From contig JAFSPZ010000018.1 of NCBI GenBank assembly GCA_017451225.1, forward strand, positions 40,550 through 104,549: 64,000 nt of DNA, given 5' to 3'. The notes below the pieces were generated by a model. It was not told the DNA's origin, did not search any database, and was given only the letters and a program-made list of their open reading frames with translations. Position numbers and translations under genes: made by a program. The stretch comes from Muribaculaceae bacterium. GTDB taxonomy: Bacteria; Bacteroidota; Bacteroidia; Bacteroidales; Muribaculaceae. Below, piece by piece: positions 25,181 to 34,342 of the stretch; positions within the stretch are counted from its first letter, which is position 1; every line of letters begins with the position of its first letter.

Positions 25181-26887
25181 TCAAGGAAATTGAAGTTTGT
25201 TCTTTTTGAACATATCTATGTCGGGCTTCTTAAGACCGCAATTATCAAGTGAACGATACTCGTTGTGGTCGTTAATGTAAAGACGTTTGTGCCCTTTAAA
25301 CTCATTATTGCTCAATGCAAGAGAATTACGCTTATAGGGAGTATTGATGCCACTCAGGTCAAGCAATGTGTGGAACACAACCATATTGGTCGACACAGGC
25401 ATATGAGCATGAGCTTTGAGCTGAGCCACGGCATCGGGGTGCTGAACAGCATAGTCTTGCGAGATCCACACCAGCAGTGGCACACGCAACTGATAGTAAG
25501 TGGGTATAGGAGAAGCATGGAGAAAACGGCCTCGGTCATCATCAAAGATATCCTCGCCATGGTCACTTGTAAAGACTACAGCACTTGCCACACCCTTAGC
25601 TTCCACCTGACGAATGATTGCTGCCAGCACCTTGTCGGTATTAAGGACCGTGTTGTCGTAGGCATTTATTAGCTCACGACGATACACTCTTTCGGCCGAT
25701 ATTACGTTGTCGGGCTTGAAATGCGCATCTTCTTTAGGATATCTGTCTTTATAATTAAAATGCGAACCATACATGTGAACAACAATAAAGAGTTTGCCAC
25801 CATCATATTGTTCAAGACGCTTCTTCACGCAACCGATGAGATCATCATCGTAGTTGTCGCTCCTAAGTTCCATTAACGACACTTTGTCCTTGAGGAACTT
25901 CACTTCTTGTGCCTCACTACCAAACGCATCGATAAACGAACGGTTGCGCTGCTGGTTGCTGTAAAAGGCAGTTTTGTAGCCAACTTCATTAAATGCTGTA
26001 ATAATACCTTTGCGGTAGTAAAGGCTGTCGTAAGCCTCACATCCTGCACTCGACATCAAGGTGGGCACACTCTTGTGAGTGGTGTTTGACATCGTTATAG
26101 CGTCACGATATACTACAAGTCCATCCAGCGAACTGGTGCCAGGATTAGTATTGCGCTCATATCCATATAGACTCCAGTCGTCGGCTCGAGAAGTTTCGCC
26201 AACTACAAGAACATAAATCTCGGGGATTGTGTCATTGCGTTGACTAGTGGCATGATAAGAAAAACCTCTAGAGGTTTCCTCATATTGTGACTGCTTCACA
26301 GCACGATGCACGGCAATACCCACATTGTAGGTTCCATTGACGGGGAACACATCGTCTTGAACTCTGAACCCTTTCTCGGTGAAAATGTTCACAATCAGCA
26401 ATAACAATCCAACAATCACCATGGGCAATGACCATCGGCGCTGAAAAATGCGGAAGCGGTCGGTCATGACATTCTTGCTGCGCAGCGACACTATCGACAT
26501 GACAATTCCAAAGCCATAAAGAACTATCACAAAGACAACCGCAACAAGTAGGTTGGCAAGCAGTTCGGTAGCCTCACCAGGATTGGTTGTGAGCACGTTG
26601 AGGAACATATCAACCGCAATGGGCGATTCGCCATAGAGCCACAAAAGCACTATTTGGAATGCATCGACAAACATAAACCAGAACAACCACCAGAACATTT
26701 TGCCCGGCTTTCGTGACCATGTGAAAGCAAAAGCATAGAATCCCAATGGCAACACTATCTGCACAATGCGGGTCAGCAACGATGTCGACTCGGTGAAGAA
26801 CATGATGAAATTGGGCAAAATCGCCATGAAGACGAACAGCCAGTAAATATAGTGCTGATTGGTAAATATATGTTTTAAACGCTTCAT
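25181..26887 (-). CDS. Lipid A phosphoethanolamine transferase-like membrane sulfatase-fold enzyme
   Basis: 568 residues. Residues 1-185 hold about five transmembrane helices; residues 225-540 form a periplasmic alkaline-phosphatase/sulfatase domain. Motifs: VVGETSRADDWSLYGYERNTNP (metal-binding Glu and the substrate region), SNTTHKSVPTLMSSAGCE with the nucleophilic Thr, VVHMYGSHFNY and FTSDHGEDI with the metal-binding Asp-His. This is the EptA/YhjW/MCR arrangement, which moves phosphoethanolamine from phosphatidylethanolamine to lipid A or core sugars. It stands alone with its own promoter. The acceptor (lipid A phosphate, core glycan or another lipid) cannot be told from sequence. Confidence 0.85.
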   Translation of the reverse strand: MKRLKHIFTNQHYIYWLFVFMAILPNFIMFFTESTSLLTRIVQIVLPLGFYAFAFTWSRKPGKMFWWLFWFMFVDAFQIVLLWLYGESPIAVDMFLNVLTTNPGEATELLANLLVAVVFVIVLYGFGIVMSIVSLRSKNVMTDRFRIFQRRWSLPMVIVGLLLLIVNIFTEKGFRVQDDVFPVNGTYNVGIAVHRAVKQSQYEETSRGFSYHATSQRNDTIPEIYVLVVGETSRADDWSLYGYERNTNPGTSSLDGLVVYRDAITMSNTTHKSVPTLMSSAGCEAYDSLYYRKGIITAFNEVGYKTAFYSNQQRNRSFIDAFGSEAQEVKFLKDKVSLMELRSDNYDDDLIGCVKKRLEQYDGGKLFIVVHMYGSHFNYKDRYPKEDAHFKPDNVISAERVYRRELINAYDNTVLNTDKVLAAIIRQVEAKGVASAVVFTSDHGEDIFDDDRGRFLHASPIPTYYQLRVPLLVWISQDYAVQHPDAVAQLKAHAHMPVSTNMVVFHTLLDLSGINTPYKRNSLALSNNEFKGHKRLYINDHNEYRSLDNCGLKKPDIDMFKKNKLQFP

Positions 26888-26926
26888 TTATTCGATACTT
26901 AATACTGCTTTTTCACAAAAAGTCTG

Positions 26927-26959
26927 CAAAGTTAATAATTTTTCCCGAAAAGCGAGCAA
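26927..26959 (-). promoter_or_regulatory. Promoter of the phosphoethanolamine-transferase-like gene
   Basis: Minus strand: TTG (26957-26959), 22 bases, TAACTTTG (26927-26934). Leader about 33 bases. Spacing is slightly long. Confidence 0.55.
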
Positions 26960-26977
26960 TCGTTGAAAAGTAATGTG

Positions 26978-26985
26978 TAATTTTG
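26978..26985 (+). promoter_or_regulatory. -7 element of the chromate transporter genes
   Basis: TAATTTTG, 22 bases before the ATG at 27008; no clear -33 element. It is back-to-back with the leftward promoter at 26927. Confidence 0.5.
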
Positions 26986-27007
26986 CACGCATAAAACCGA
27001 GCACTAG

Positions 27008-27586
27008 ATGAAGAATTTATACTTGCAGTTGTGGCTGACGTTCATGAAGATTGGCGCATTCACCTTTGGCGGTGGATGGGCCATGATATCGATTATCGAG
27101 CGTGAGATAGTCGACAACCACAAGTGGATTGCCAAGGACGAATTCCTTGATTTGCTCGCTATTGCACAGGCTATGCCTGGAATCCTTGCTGTGAACATCG
27201 CTGTTGTGATTGGCGACCGTCTCAAGGGTATTAAAGGCAGCATGGCAGCGGCCTTCGGCACGATACTGCCATCGTTTCTCATTATCCTTGCCATCGCTAT
27301 CTTCCTCACCCCGGAGACCATCAAGAACAATGAGGTGCTCTCACGCATCTTCAAGGGCATCAGGCCCGCTGTGGTGGCACTCATCATTGCACCTGTAATC
27401 ACTACTGCACGTGCTGCCAAAATCAACTGGAAGACCATCTTCATCCCAGTAGCGGTGGCTTTGCTCATCTACTCAGGGCTACCCGTGGTTTCCAACCCCA
27501 TCCTCTACATCGTGCTAGGAGGAATAGGCGGCTACTTCTACTTCGCCCACGTCACCCTTAAGCAGCGAAAGGAGGGCAATCAATGA
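27008..27586 (+). CDS. Chromate transporter, half-size subunit 1
   Basis: A 192-residue membrane protein of the short CHR (ChrA) family with about five or six hydrophobic segments. The N-terminal FMKIGAFTFGGGWAMISIIE and AIAQAMPGILAVNIA signatures mark one homologous half of ChrA. Short CHR proteins are encoded as pairs and are thought to work as antiparallel heterodimers; full-length ChrA exports chromate. The gene overlaps its partner by 4 bases (ATGA). Whether chromate or another oxyanion is the physiological substrate is not known in Bacteroidales. Confidence 0.9.
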   Translation: MKNLYLQLWLTFMKIGAFTFGGGWAMISIIEREIVDNHKWIAKDEFLDLLAIAQAMPGILAVNIAVVIGDRLKGIKGSMAAAFGTILPSFLIILAIAIFLTPETIKNNEVLSRIFKGIRPAVVALIIAPVITTARAAKINWKTIFIPVAVALLIYSGLPVVSNPILYIVLGGIGGYFYFAHVTLKQRKEGNQ

Positions 27587-28125
27587 GCATCTACCTGAAA
27601 TTGATATGGGCTTACCTCAAGATCGGACTCTTCGGCTTTGGAGGCGGATATGCCATGCTGTCGCTTGTGCAGAACATTATCGTGGAGAACGGATGGCTCA
27701 GCAGCCAAATGTTTACCGATATTGTGGCAATTTCTCAGATGACACCTGGTCCCATTGGCATCAACAGTGCAACCTACATCGGCTATGTTTCGACGGGTAG
27801 TGTGTGGGGGTCGATAGTGGCAACACTTGCAGTAGTGCTACCGCCATACTTGCTCACGCTCTACGCTAGCCACTATATCTCTCGCCACAGCGACAGCACT
27901 ATCATAAAGGGCGCTTTCATGGGGTTGAGACCTGTAGTTGTGGGGCTGATAGCCAGTGCCGCATTGCTACTCATGAACAAGGAGAACTTTGGCATTGCAG
28001 GCAGTAGCGACCAGCTCATTTCCATCATCATCTGTATCGCATCGTTCTGCGCTGTATATTTCACAAAGATTCATCCCATTATTATTATAATATTGGCAGG
28101 ACTCGCCGGCTATTTCATTTTTTAA
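27583..28125 (+). CDS. Chromate transporter, half-size subunit 2
   Basis: A 180-residue partner of the preceding gene. It repeats the CHR signature: YLKIGLFGFGGGYAMLSLVQ, then AISQMTPGPIGINSATYIGY, followed by hydrophobic helices to the C-terminus (IIIIILAGLAGYFIF). The start codon overlaps the stop of subunit 1, so the two are translationally coupled and presumably form the functional transporter in the cytoplasmic membrane. The next gene, folC, begins 52 bases later on the same strand and may be co-transcribed. Confidence 0.9.
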   Translation: MSIYLKLIWAYLKIGLFGFGGGYAMLSLVQNIIVENGWLSSQMFTDIVAISQMTPGPIGINSATYIGYVSTGSVWGSIVATLAVVLPPYLLTLYASHYISRHSDSTIIKGAFMGLRPVVVGLIASAALLLMNKENFGIAGSSDQLISIIICIASFCAVYFTKIHPIIIIILAGLAGYFIF

Positions 28126-28177
28126 AAACCATGTTCTGCTTGTTGCGACGCCATAGCAACTTATAACTGATAACTAT

Positions 28178-29482
28178 ATGAAATATCAAGAGGCTACAGA
28201 ATATCTCTTCAGTCAGCTCCCAGCTTTTGAGCGCCAAGGAGCAAGCGGTTACAAACCAGGACTGGACACAGCCATAGCACTTGACAACTGGTTGGGGAAC
28301 CCACACCGTGCCTACAAGTGTATCCATGTGGCAGGAACCAATGGTAAAGGCTCGGTTGCCAACATGCTTGCTGCCACACTTCAGGCCAGCGGTTATCGCG
28401 TAGGTCTTTTTACCTCTCCTCATTTAGTTGACTTCCGCGAGCGTATCCGTGTCAACGGCGAGATGATTGGAAAGCGCACGGTTAGCCGCTTTGTGGAGCG
28501 ATGGCTGGAAAGCGACCTTCCATGCAAACCGTCATTCTTTGAATTGACGACAGCATTGGCATTTGAATATTTCAAGCGACAAAAGGTGGACTATGCAGTG
28601 ATTGAGGTGGGACTTGGAGGTCGTCTCGACAGCAGCAACATTATCACACCCGTTTTGAGCGTGATAACCAACATATCCATCGACCACACGCAATTCCTAG
28701 GCAACACCCTTACCGAGATTGCTAGCGAAAAGGCAGGCATTATCAAACCCCGTGTGCCAGTTGTGGTGGGAGATGCTTCACAACCCGAAGTGCGCAAGGT
28801 GTTTGAGGACACAGCTCATGAGAGCCACTCCCCTATCACAATTGCTAATGATGAGCCAATCGTTACTGGTTCGGAGAAAAACTCTGATGGCACTTTGTCA
28901 ATCTTAGCCACCGGTTATAACACCCTGCTCACCTGCCAGCTCGGCGGTGACTATCAAGTAATCAATGTAAACACAGTGCTTCATGCTATCGAAACACTAA
29001 AGAAAAATGGCGTAAAAATCAGAACATCAGCGGTTAAAAAAGCCTTGGCACATGTATGCCAGTTCACAGGCTTTATGGGAAGATGGATGGTGATTGACAA
29101 GAACCCTATAGTTATTTGCGACGCAGGTCATAACGCTGGGGCGTGGACCATACAGTCACGGCAACTACGTGAGCTGAAAAGTGACAAGTTGCACATGGTT
29201 CTTGGTTTTTCGGCCGACAAAGACATCGACACTGTCCTTGGCATGATGCCCAAAGATGCTATCTATTACTTCACTCAAGCCCAATCATCACGCTCGATGA
29301 AAGCCGAAGTCCTACAAGAGCTAGGAGCAAAACACGAACTGAAAGGCGATGCCTATCCCAAGGCACTTAATGCCTATAAAGCAGCTCTCAAAGCCGCACA
29401 GCCAGACGACGCAGTCTTCGTGGGCGGCAGCTTCTATGTGCTGGGAGAATTGTTTAAAGAAAAAAATGTATTACCTTTGTAG
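28178..29482 (+). CDS. folC: Bifunctional folylpolyglutamate/dihydrofolate synthase
   Basis: A 434-residue Mur-ligase-family enzyme. The ATP loop is VAGTNGKGSVANMLA (near residues 50-64); LFTSPHLVDFRERIRVNG is the folate-binding loop, and EVGLGGRLDSSNI plus SIDHTQFLG match the central metal and nucleotide site. The C-terminal CDAGHNAGAW segment is the family DxAHN loop. It adds glutamate to dihydropteroate and tetrahydrofolate in the cytoplasm. The last codons contain the predicted promoter of nadC. The length is normal. Confidence 0.94.
   Translation: MKYQEATEYLFSQLPAFERQGASGYKPGLDTAIALDNWLGNPHRAYKCIHVAGTNGKGSVANMLAATLQASGYRVGLFTSPHLVDFRERIRVNGEMIGKRTVSRFVERWLESDLPCKPSFFELTTALAFEYFKRQKVDYAVIEVGLGGRLDSSNIITPVLSVITNISIDHTQFLGNTLTEIASEKAGIIKPRVPVVVGDASQPEVRKVFEDTAHESHSPITIANDEPIVTGSEKNSDGTLSILATGYNTLLTCQLGGDYQVINVNTVLHAIETLKKNGVKIRTSAVKKALAHVCQFTGFMGRWMVIDKNPIVICDAGHNAGAWTIQSRQLRELKSDKLHMVLGFSADKDIDTVLGMMPKDAIYYFTQAQSSRSMKAEVLQELGAKHELKGDAYPKALNAYKAALKAAQPDDAVFVGGSFYVLGELFKEKNVLPL
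29450..29479 (+). promoter_or_regulatory. Promoter of nadC inside the 3' end of folC
   Basis: TTG (29450-29452), 19 bases, TACCTTTG (29472-29479). The element lies in the last ten folC codons; predicted start near 29486 and a 22-base leader to nadC. Confidence 0.72.
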
Positions 29483-29507
29483 CTAGTATACTTAAAATAA
29501 TATTGAT

Positions 29508-30356
29508 ATGAAAACAAGAGACGAACTGATTGACGAATTAATCGACCTGGCGTTTGCCGAGGACATTGGCGATGGTGATGCAACCACATTGTGCAGCATA
29601 CCTGCCGACGAGATGGGCCGTTCACGCCTCATAATCAAAGAAGAAGGCATCCTTGCAGGTGTTGAGATGGCAAAGAAAGTCTTTGACAAATTTGACCCAG
29701 AACTCAAGATGACAACCTATATTGAGGACGGCGCCCATGTAAAACCTGGCGACATCGCGTTCATCGTTGAAGGAAAAGTACAGTCGCTGCTTCAGACCGA
29801 GCGCCTCATGCTCAACATCATGCAGCGCATGAGCGGCATTGCCACCGTAACTGCTCGTTACCAAAAAGAGCTTGAAGGGCTGCACACTAAGGTTCTTGAC
29901 ACTCGCAAGACCACTCCTGGCATGCGCATTATGGAGAAGGACGCTGTGAAGATTGGTGGCGGTTGCAACCATCGCATTGGCCTCTTTGACATGATTCTCT
30001 TGAAAGACAACCATGTGGACTTCGCGGGAGGTATCACAGCTGCTATCGAGGGCGCAAAACGCTGGTGTAAGGAGAACAACAAGGACCTGAAGATTGAGAT
30101 TGAGGTACGCAATCTTGATGAACTACGCGAGGCTCTTGCCGCAGGTGGCGTTGACCGTGTGATGTTTGACAACTTTACTCCTGAGTTAACCCGCGAGGCG
30201 GTTAAAATCGTTAATGGTCAGGTTGAAACCGAGTCGAGTGGAGGCATCACCATCGACACACTGCGTGCTTATGGCGAGTGCGGTGTCGACTACATTTCGG
30301 TTGGAGCCCTTACTCACAGCGTAAAATCGCTCGACATGAGTTTCAAGGCATTCTAG
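29508..30356 (+). CDS. nadC: Nicotinate-nucleotide pyrophosphorylase (carboxylating)
   Basis: A 282-residue quinolinate phosphoribosyltransferase of NAD de novo synthesis. Motifs: FAEDIGDGDATT at the start, LMLNIMQRMSGIATVTARY, DTRKTTPGMRIMEKDAVKIGGGCNHRIGL spread over residues 130-160, KDNHVDFAGG, and the C-terminal ESSGGITIDTLRAYGECGVDYISVGALTHS. The active-site Arg, His and Lys positions are conserved. nadA and nadB are not in the window. It has its own promoter inside folC. Confidence 0.95.
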   Translation: MKTRDELIDELIDLAFAEDIGDGDATTLCSIPADEMGRSRLIIKEEGILAGVEMAKKVFDKFDPELKMTTYIEDGAHVKPGDIAFIVEGKVQSLLQTERLMLNIMQRMSGIATVTARYQKELEGLHTKVLDTRKTTPGMRIMEKDAVKIGGGCNHRIGLFDMILLKDNHVDFAGGITAAIEGAKRWCKENNKDLKIEIEVRNLDELREALAAGGVDRVMFDNFTPELTREAVKIVNGQVETESSGGITIDTLRAYGECGVDYISVGALTHSVKSLDMSFKAF

Positions 30357-30389
30357 GCATAAGACATCAATACTAACAAAAATAAGAGT

Positions 30390-32396
30390 ATGAGAAAATT
30401 TCTATCTTTTGCAGTCATGGCATTCATTGCTATGACAATATGGGCTAATGAGATTACCTTTGACTTCTCGACCGAAGCTGGATTGCAGGCTATGGGCATT
30501 ACCGCCCCAGCCCAAAGTAATGGAGTAAATCTCACCGATGTAGGAACTATTACAGTTGATGGTGTGAGCCTCACTGCTGTGAATGGGTCCACACAAACCC
30601 GAGTGTGGAATTCGCAAGGCAGCTACACACTCCGCATCTATGTGGGTGGTTCTATTACCTTTGAAGTCGAGAGCGGAAGCATCACCGGGGTTTCAATCAA
30701 TGCAGCCAACACATCCAATTTCGACCTGCTTGCCAATGTGGGCAACTATAGTGTCAATGGAGCCGTTGGGACTTGGAGTGGCAGTAGCTCAAGTGTAACT
30801 TTCTCGCACACCACGACTAAAAATGCTCAAATTGCAACTATCGTGGTAACTACCAGCGACGAGCCTCCCACCGACGACCCCGATGGCGAGGAACCTGATC
30901 CCGTTGACCCCAACATCACTAAACTCGACTCGCTAGCCAATATCAACGCGCTTGACGATGGCACCGAATTCCAATTTACTACCGAGGCCTATGTGCAATA
31001 CCAATGGGGCAACTACTTGTGGCTCATGCAACTCGATAATGATTATTATGCCTATGCAGCTATGGTCTATGGAGATGTGAGCCGCACCTATCAGGTTGGA
31101 GCAGTGATTCCAGCTGGCTGGACTGGTGTGAAGACCACCTACAAGGGCCTTGTGGAAATTACCAATCCCACTCATTTCAAGAACGCTACTGGCCTGGTTG
31201 ATGACATGTTCACCGAACCTTTCGACATGACTGGCTACATGAGCTATATCGAGAGCGACCATTACGAGAACATGCGCGTGAAGCTCAATGGAATCTCTTT
31301 GAGCGAGGTTGATGACAGCGGCAACTTCACAATTACCAGTAACGAGGAAGATGCCGACGGCAACCCCATTACCGTGACTATGGCTGGATATAACAAATTT
31401 GGCATCGACTATCCTGTCGTTGATCCCGCCGAAAGATATAACATCGATGGCATGGTGACAATCTACAACAATAACTATCAAATCTATCCAATCAGTATTG
31501 AGGAGGCTCCCGGCACTCGCCTGTGGAAGGTGGCCTACGAGGGGCTGGAGGGCAATATGAAGATTGCCGACTCGCTCTATGTTGCACTGCCTATGACCGA
31601 TGGACAGATTCTTGTTACCGACAACGCACTTGAAGTTCTAGTCGACACCTATGCCGAATGGGGTTACACATGGTACCAAGATTGGTATCCCACATGGATT
31701 GCGCTTGACTGCGGTGATGACACCGAGCTTTACAACGCCATCTGCCAGATGCAGGTACTCGCTCCCAACACCGTCAAAGGTGAGGTGGTTGACGTGAAAA
31801 CCAATCCACGTCTCATTCTATCATCAACTCCCTCGCCCATCACTGACCCTGACTTCGAGAGTCTGCATCTCTACTCTTACAACCTCAGCCAAGATAAAAT
31901 TTATGCGCTGGGCAACGAGATGGGACAAGCTACCGGACGCTACAAGCTCATCAACGGAGAGCCATACCTTTGCAGTGCTCTTGACACTGTACAGGTGCAT
32001 CTAGACTTCAGTCTCAACCCCGAGTTGCAAAGCCAGCTTGTGGAAGGAACTCGATATGACATGACTTGCGTCTTCAAGCTATCAGAACCCTGGGAGACCG
32101 AAGAAACAAGCTACGCTCCACGACGCTCTTACAAGGCTGCAGCAAGCCGTGTAATGAAAGCTCCAGCACTCAAGGCACAAATAAGCGATGCCGACTACTA
32201 CACTAACTACATAATCATGCCAGTAAATGCCTCAACCACTACAGGCATTGATAACGTGGATGCTGCCAAGCAGGCAGTAAAAATCACCTATGTGAACATG
32301 ATGGGAACTGTGGCCGACATCCCTTTCCCTGGCGTGAATATCGTCATTACAGAGTTCAACGACGGTTCCAAGATTATCACAAAGATTGTGAAATAG
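30390..32396 (+). CDS. Secreted multidomain protein with sorting-domain-like C-terminus
   Basis: 668 residues. A signal peptide (MRKFLSFAVMAFIAMTIWA) is followed by a beta-rich domain (20-150), an acidic Pro/Asp linker (DEPPTDDPDGEEPDPVDP) and a larger region with repeated aromatic strands (YVQYQWGNYLWLMQLDNDYY) that may be an OB-fold-like domain; I do not recognise it as an enzyme. The C-terminal 50 residues contain TTGIDNVDAAKQAVKITYVN and end GVNIVITEFNDGSKIITKIVK (last 20 quoted in part), closely resembling the tail of the PKD protein at 48.4 kb and of type IX secretion sorting domains. It is 33 bases after nadC and before the rnpB terminator. Probable surface or outer-membrane-vesicle location. 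Confidence 0.75.
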   Translation: MRKFLSFAVMAFIAMTIWANEITFDFSTEAGLQAMGITAPAQSNGVNLTDVGTITVDGVSLTAVNGSTQTRVWNSQGSYTLRIYVGGSITFEVESGSITGVSINAANTSNFDLLANVGNYSVNGAVGTWSGSSSSVTFSHTTTKNAQIATIVVTTSDEPPTDDPDGEEPDPVDPNITKLDSLANINALDDGTEFQFTTEAYVQYQWGNYLWLMQLDNDYYAYAAMVYGDVSRTYQVGAVIPAGWTGVKTTYKGLVEITNPTHFKNATGLVDDMFTEPFDMTGYMSYIESDHYENMRVKLNGISLSEVDDSGNFTITSNEEDADGNPITVTMAGYNKFGIDYPVVDPAERYNIDGMVTIYNNNYQIYPISIEEAPGTRLWKVAYEGLEGNMKIADSLYVALPMTDGQILVTDNALEVLVDTYAEWGYTWYQDWYPTWIALDCGDDTELYNAICQMQVLAPNTVKGEVVDVKTNPRLILSSTPSPITDPDFESLHLYSYNLSQDKIYALGNEMGQATGRYKLINGEPYLCSALDTVQVHLDFSLNPELQSQLVEGTRYDMTCVFKLSEPWETEETSYAPRRSYKAAASRVMKAPALKAQISDADYYTNYIIMPVNASTTTGIDNVDAAKQAVKITYVNMMGTVADIPFPGVNIVITEFNDGSKIITKIVK

Positions 32397-32417
32397 AAGA
32401 CATCGCAAATTCACTAT

Positions 32418-32458
32418 AAGTTTGGAGATTGCACAATTTTTGTGCAATCTCCAAACTT
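32418..32458. terminator. Perfect 19-bp terminator hairpin before rnpB
   Basis: AAGTTTGGAGATTGCACAA (32418-32436), loop TTT, TTGTGCAATCTCCAAACTT (32440-32458) followed by TTTTG. It ends the secreted-protein transcript; its 3' arm also contains the TTG of the rnpB promoter. Confidence 0.92.
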
Positions 32459-32470
32459 TTTGTACCTTTG
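32440..32470 (+). promoter_or_regulatory. Promoter of rnpB, overlapping the upstream terminator
   Basis: TTG (32440-32442, first bases of the terminator 3' arm), 20 bases, TACCTTTG (32463-32470). Predicted start near 32477, about 28 bases before the mature RNA 5' end. Confidence 0.68.
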
Positions 32471-32504
32471 CAACCGCTAAACAGGATTTCATAGAATATA
32501 TTAA

Positions 32505-32864
32505 AGCAGTGGAGTAGCTTGTCGCTCGCGCCACTGGAGCGCGAGAGGAAAGTCCGGGCAACACAGAGCATCGCATTTCTTAACGGGAAGCTGGGGGCGA
32601 CCTCAGGGTTAAGGTGACAGAAAATAACCGCCTGCCCTCGGGCAGGTAAGGGTGAAAAGGCGGGGTAAGAGCCCACCGGGCGTCACGGCGACATGGCGCG
32701 CCGCACCACCTGCGAGTTGCAAGGTCAAGTATACCGTCAGGGCTGCTCGTCTATTGGCGGGGGGTAGACTGCTATACTGGCGTGGCAACACGTCAGACAG
32801 ATAAATGACAAGCGGCGTTATCTACGGATAACGACTACATAACCCGGCTTACAGCTCCACTGCT
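32505..32864 (+). ncRNA. rnpB: RNase P RNA, bacterial class A
   Basis: The catalytic RNA of RNase P, which trims tRNA 5' leaders. Ends pair as helix P1: AGCAGTGGAG (32505-32514) with CTCCACTGCT (32855-32864). Universal core sequences are present: GAGGAAAGTCCGGGC (P4 5' side) near 32545, ACAGAAAATAACCGCC near 32618, GGGTGAAAAGGCGGGGTAAG near 32650, and the closing ACATAACCCGGCTTACAG near 32837, which supplies the 3' side of P4. Length about 360 bases is usual. The P1 3' arm followed by TTTTCTTTTT serves as terminator. Boundaries are set by P1 pairing and could differ by a few bases. Confidence 0.95.
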
Positions 32865-32906
32865 TTTCTTTTTAGATTTTCCCTCAAAAACTCTATTCAA
32901 TAAGTT

Positions 32907-33380
32907 TCACTCGTGGTGATAAGGTTCACCACGCAAAATAGTCATTGCACGGTAAAGTTGTTCAGTGAAAATGAGGCGTATCATCTCGTGGGAGAAGGTC
33001 ATCGTGGAGAGGGAAATTTTCTCGCTAGCACGGGAATAGACCTCGGGCGAGAAACCGTAAGGTCCACCAACTACGAAGACAAGTCGCCGCTGCACAGTGT
33101 TCATTTTTTTCTCGATATAGCGCGAGAATTCCATGGAAGTGAACTGCTTGCCGTGCTCGTCAAGCAGCACCACATAATCACTCTTATCGAGAGCAGCAAG
33201 AATGTTGCGCCCCTCAGCATCTTTCTGCTGTGATTCAGTCAAGCTCTTGGTGTTCTTGGCGTCGGCTATGTATTGGATTTCGAAAGGCACATAATGCTTG
33301 AGCCGCGAGGTATATTCCTCGATGCCCTTGCTCAGATAGCCTCCTGCCATCTTTCCCACAACTGCAAGAACAATTTTCAT
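32907..33380 (-). CDS. rlmH: 23S rRNA (pseudouridine1915-N3)-methyltransferase RlmH
   Basis: A 157-residue SPOUT-class methyltransferase that modifies the loop of 23S rRNA helix 69. The knotted SAM-binding core is visible as VVLLDEHGKQFTSMEFS, LVFVVGGPYGFSPEVY and LSTMTFSHEMIRLIFTEQLYRA, with the family C-terminus GEPYHHE. The length is exactly typical. It follows the lipid-kinase gene by 9 bases, so the two are likely co-transcribed. Identification is secure. Confidence 0.97.
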   Translation of the reverse strand: MKIVLAVVGKMAGGYLSKGIEEYTSRLKHYVPFEIQYIADAKNTKSLTESQQKDAEGRNILAALDKSDYVVLLDEHGKQFTSMEFSRYIEKKMNTVQRRLVFVVGGPYGFSPEVYSRASEKISLSTMTFSHEMIRLIFTEQLYRAMTILRGEPYHHE

Positions 33381-33389
33381 AATTGGATT

Positions 33390-34268
33390 TTATACGAAGA
33401 ACTTAATGCCGCCAGGGTGGCATGAAACTGTCATATCGGTAATCATCGACATGGGTTCGCCGTCAATGTGGTAGACTCTTGGTAAAGCTGCATGAATCTT
33501 GACTTGACTGGCTCGATAGGTATCAACATGACGATTCTTATCGACTGTCTTGGTAAAGAGACTACCGCCCACGATGGCGCTCTCAAGCGGACTGAACGGC
33601 TTGATTATTGTCACGTCGAGCAAGCCGTCCTGCAGGCTAGCATGAGGTGCTATAAAGGCGTTGTTGCCATATTGAGAAGCATTGGCACAGGTAATCACAA
33701 ACACATCCTCCTCTATCTCTTTACCATCAATTTCAATGATGCAGTGTATGGGTTTATAGCGAGCATAGACTTGGAATGCGGTCTTAACATAATTCAATGC
33801 TCCACGTTTAGTGCGCTGAGCATAACGGTCGGCGATATCGGCATCAAAGCCCATACCTGCCGTACAAACAAAAGTATCATCATTCAGTGTGCAATAGTCA
33901 CACACCTCGACATGGTCGCGGTTTATGACCTCGATGGCTCGGCGCATGTTCATGGGAATCTCAAGATGACGAGCAAGTCCGTTGCCTGAGCCACAAGGGA
34001 TGATTGCAAGCGCCACATCGCTATCTTTAAGTGCAGAAGCAGCACCATTGACCGTGCCATCGCCTCCCACAGCTATCACGCCATAGAAGCCTTGCTCCAC
34101 TGCCCTCGACGCTAAATCGCTCACACGCAACTCACGAGTGACAAGTGCCACCTCCACATCAAAGCGACTGTGGTCGATGACCTCATCTAAAAGTTGTGGA
34201 AATCGTTCCTTCTTGCTGTTGCCAGAGTAAGGATTGACAATTGCCATCAGTTTCTTGCGGTTTTCCAT
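33390..34268 (-). CDS. YegS/BmrU-type lipid kinase (diacylglycerol kinase family)
   Basis: 292 residues from MENRKKLMAIVNPYSGN. The catalytic-domain motifs VNPYSG, AVGGDGTVN and IPCGSGNGLARHL are those of the DAGK/YegS superfamily; the C-terminal beta-sandwich includes IDGEPM. These enzymes phosphorylate diacylglycerol or sphingoid/ceramide lipids; Bacteroidales make sphingolipids, so either is possible. Longer upstream frames (to 34352) would begin before the promoter. The -7 element TATCTTTG ends 4 bases before this ATG, implying a leaderless mRNA; the internal ATG 21 bases downstream is an alternative start. rlmH follows by 9 bases. Confidence 0.88.
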   Translation of the reverse strand: MENRKKLMAIVNPYSGNSKKERFPQLLDEVIDHSRFDVEVALVTRELRVSDLASRAVEQGFYGVIAVGGDGTVNGAASALKDSDVALAIIPCGSGNGLARHLEIPMNMRRAIEVINRDHVEVCDYCTLNDDTFVCTAGMGFDADIADRYAQRTKRGALNYVKTAFQVYARYKPIHCIIEIDGKEIEEDVFVITCANASQYGNNAFIAPHASLQDGLLDVTIIKPFSPLESAIVGGSLFTKTVDKNRHVDTYRASQVKIHAALPRVYHIDGEPMSMITDMTVSCHPGGIKFFV

Positions 34269-34272
34269 ATTG

Positions 34273-34304
34273 CAAAGATACAACATTAACACAAAATTGG
34301 CAAA
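34273..34304 (-). promoter_or_regulatory. Promoter of the lipid kinase-rlmH operon
   Basis: Minus strand: TTTG (34301-34304), 20 bases, TATCTTTG (34273-34280), ending 4 bases before the ATG. Confidence 0.75.
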
Positions 34305-34342
34305 TAAAGCGAAAAAAAGGACATTTATTGCGGCCATGTGAC

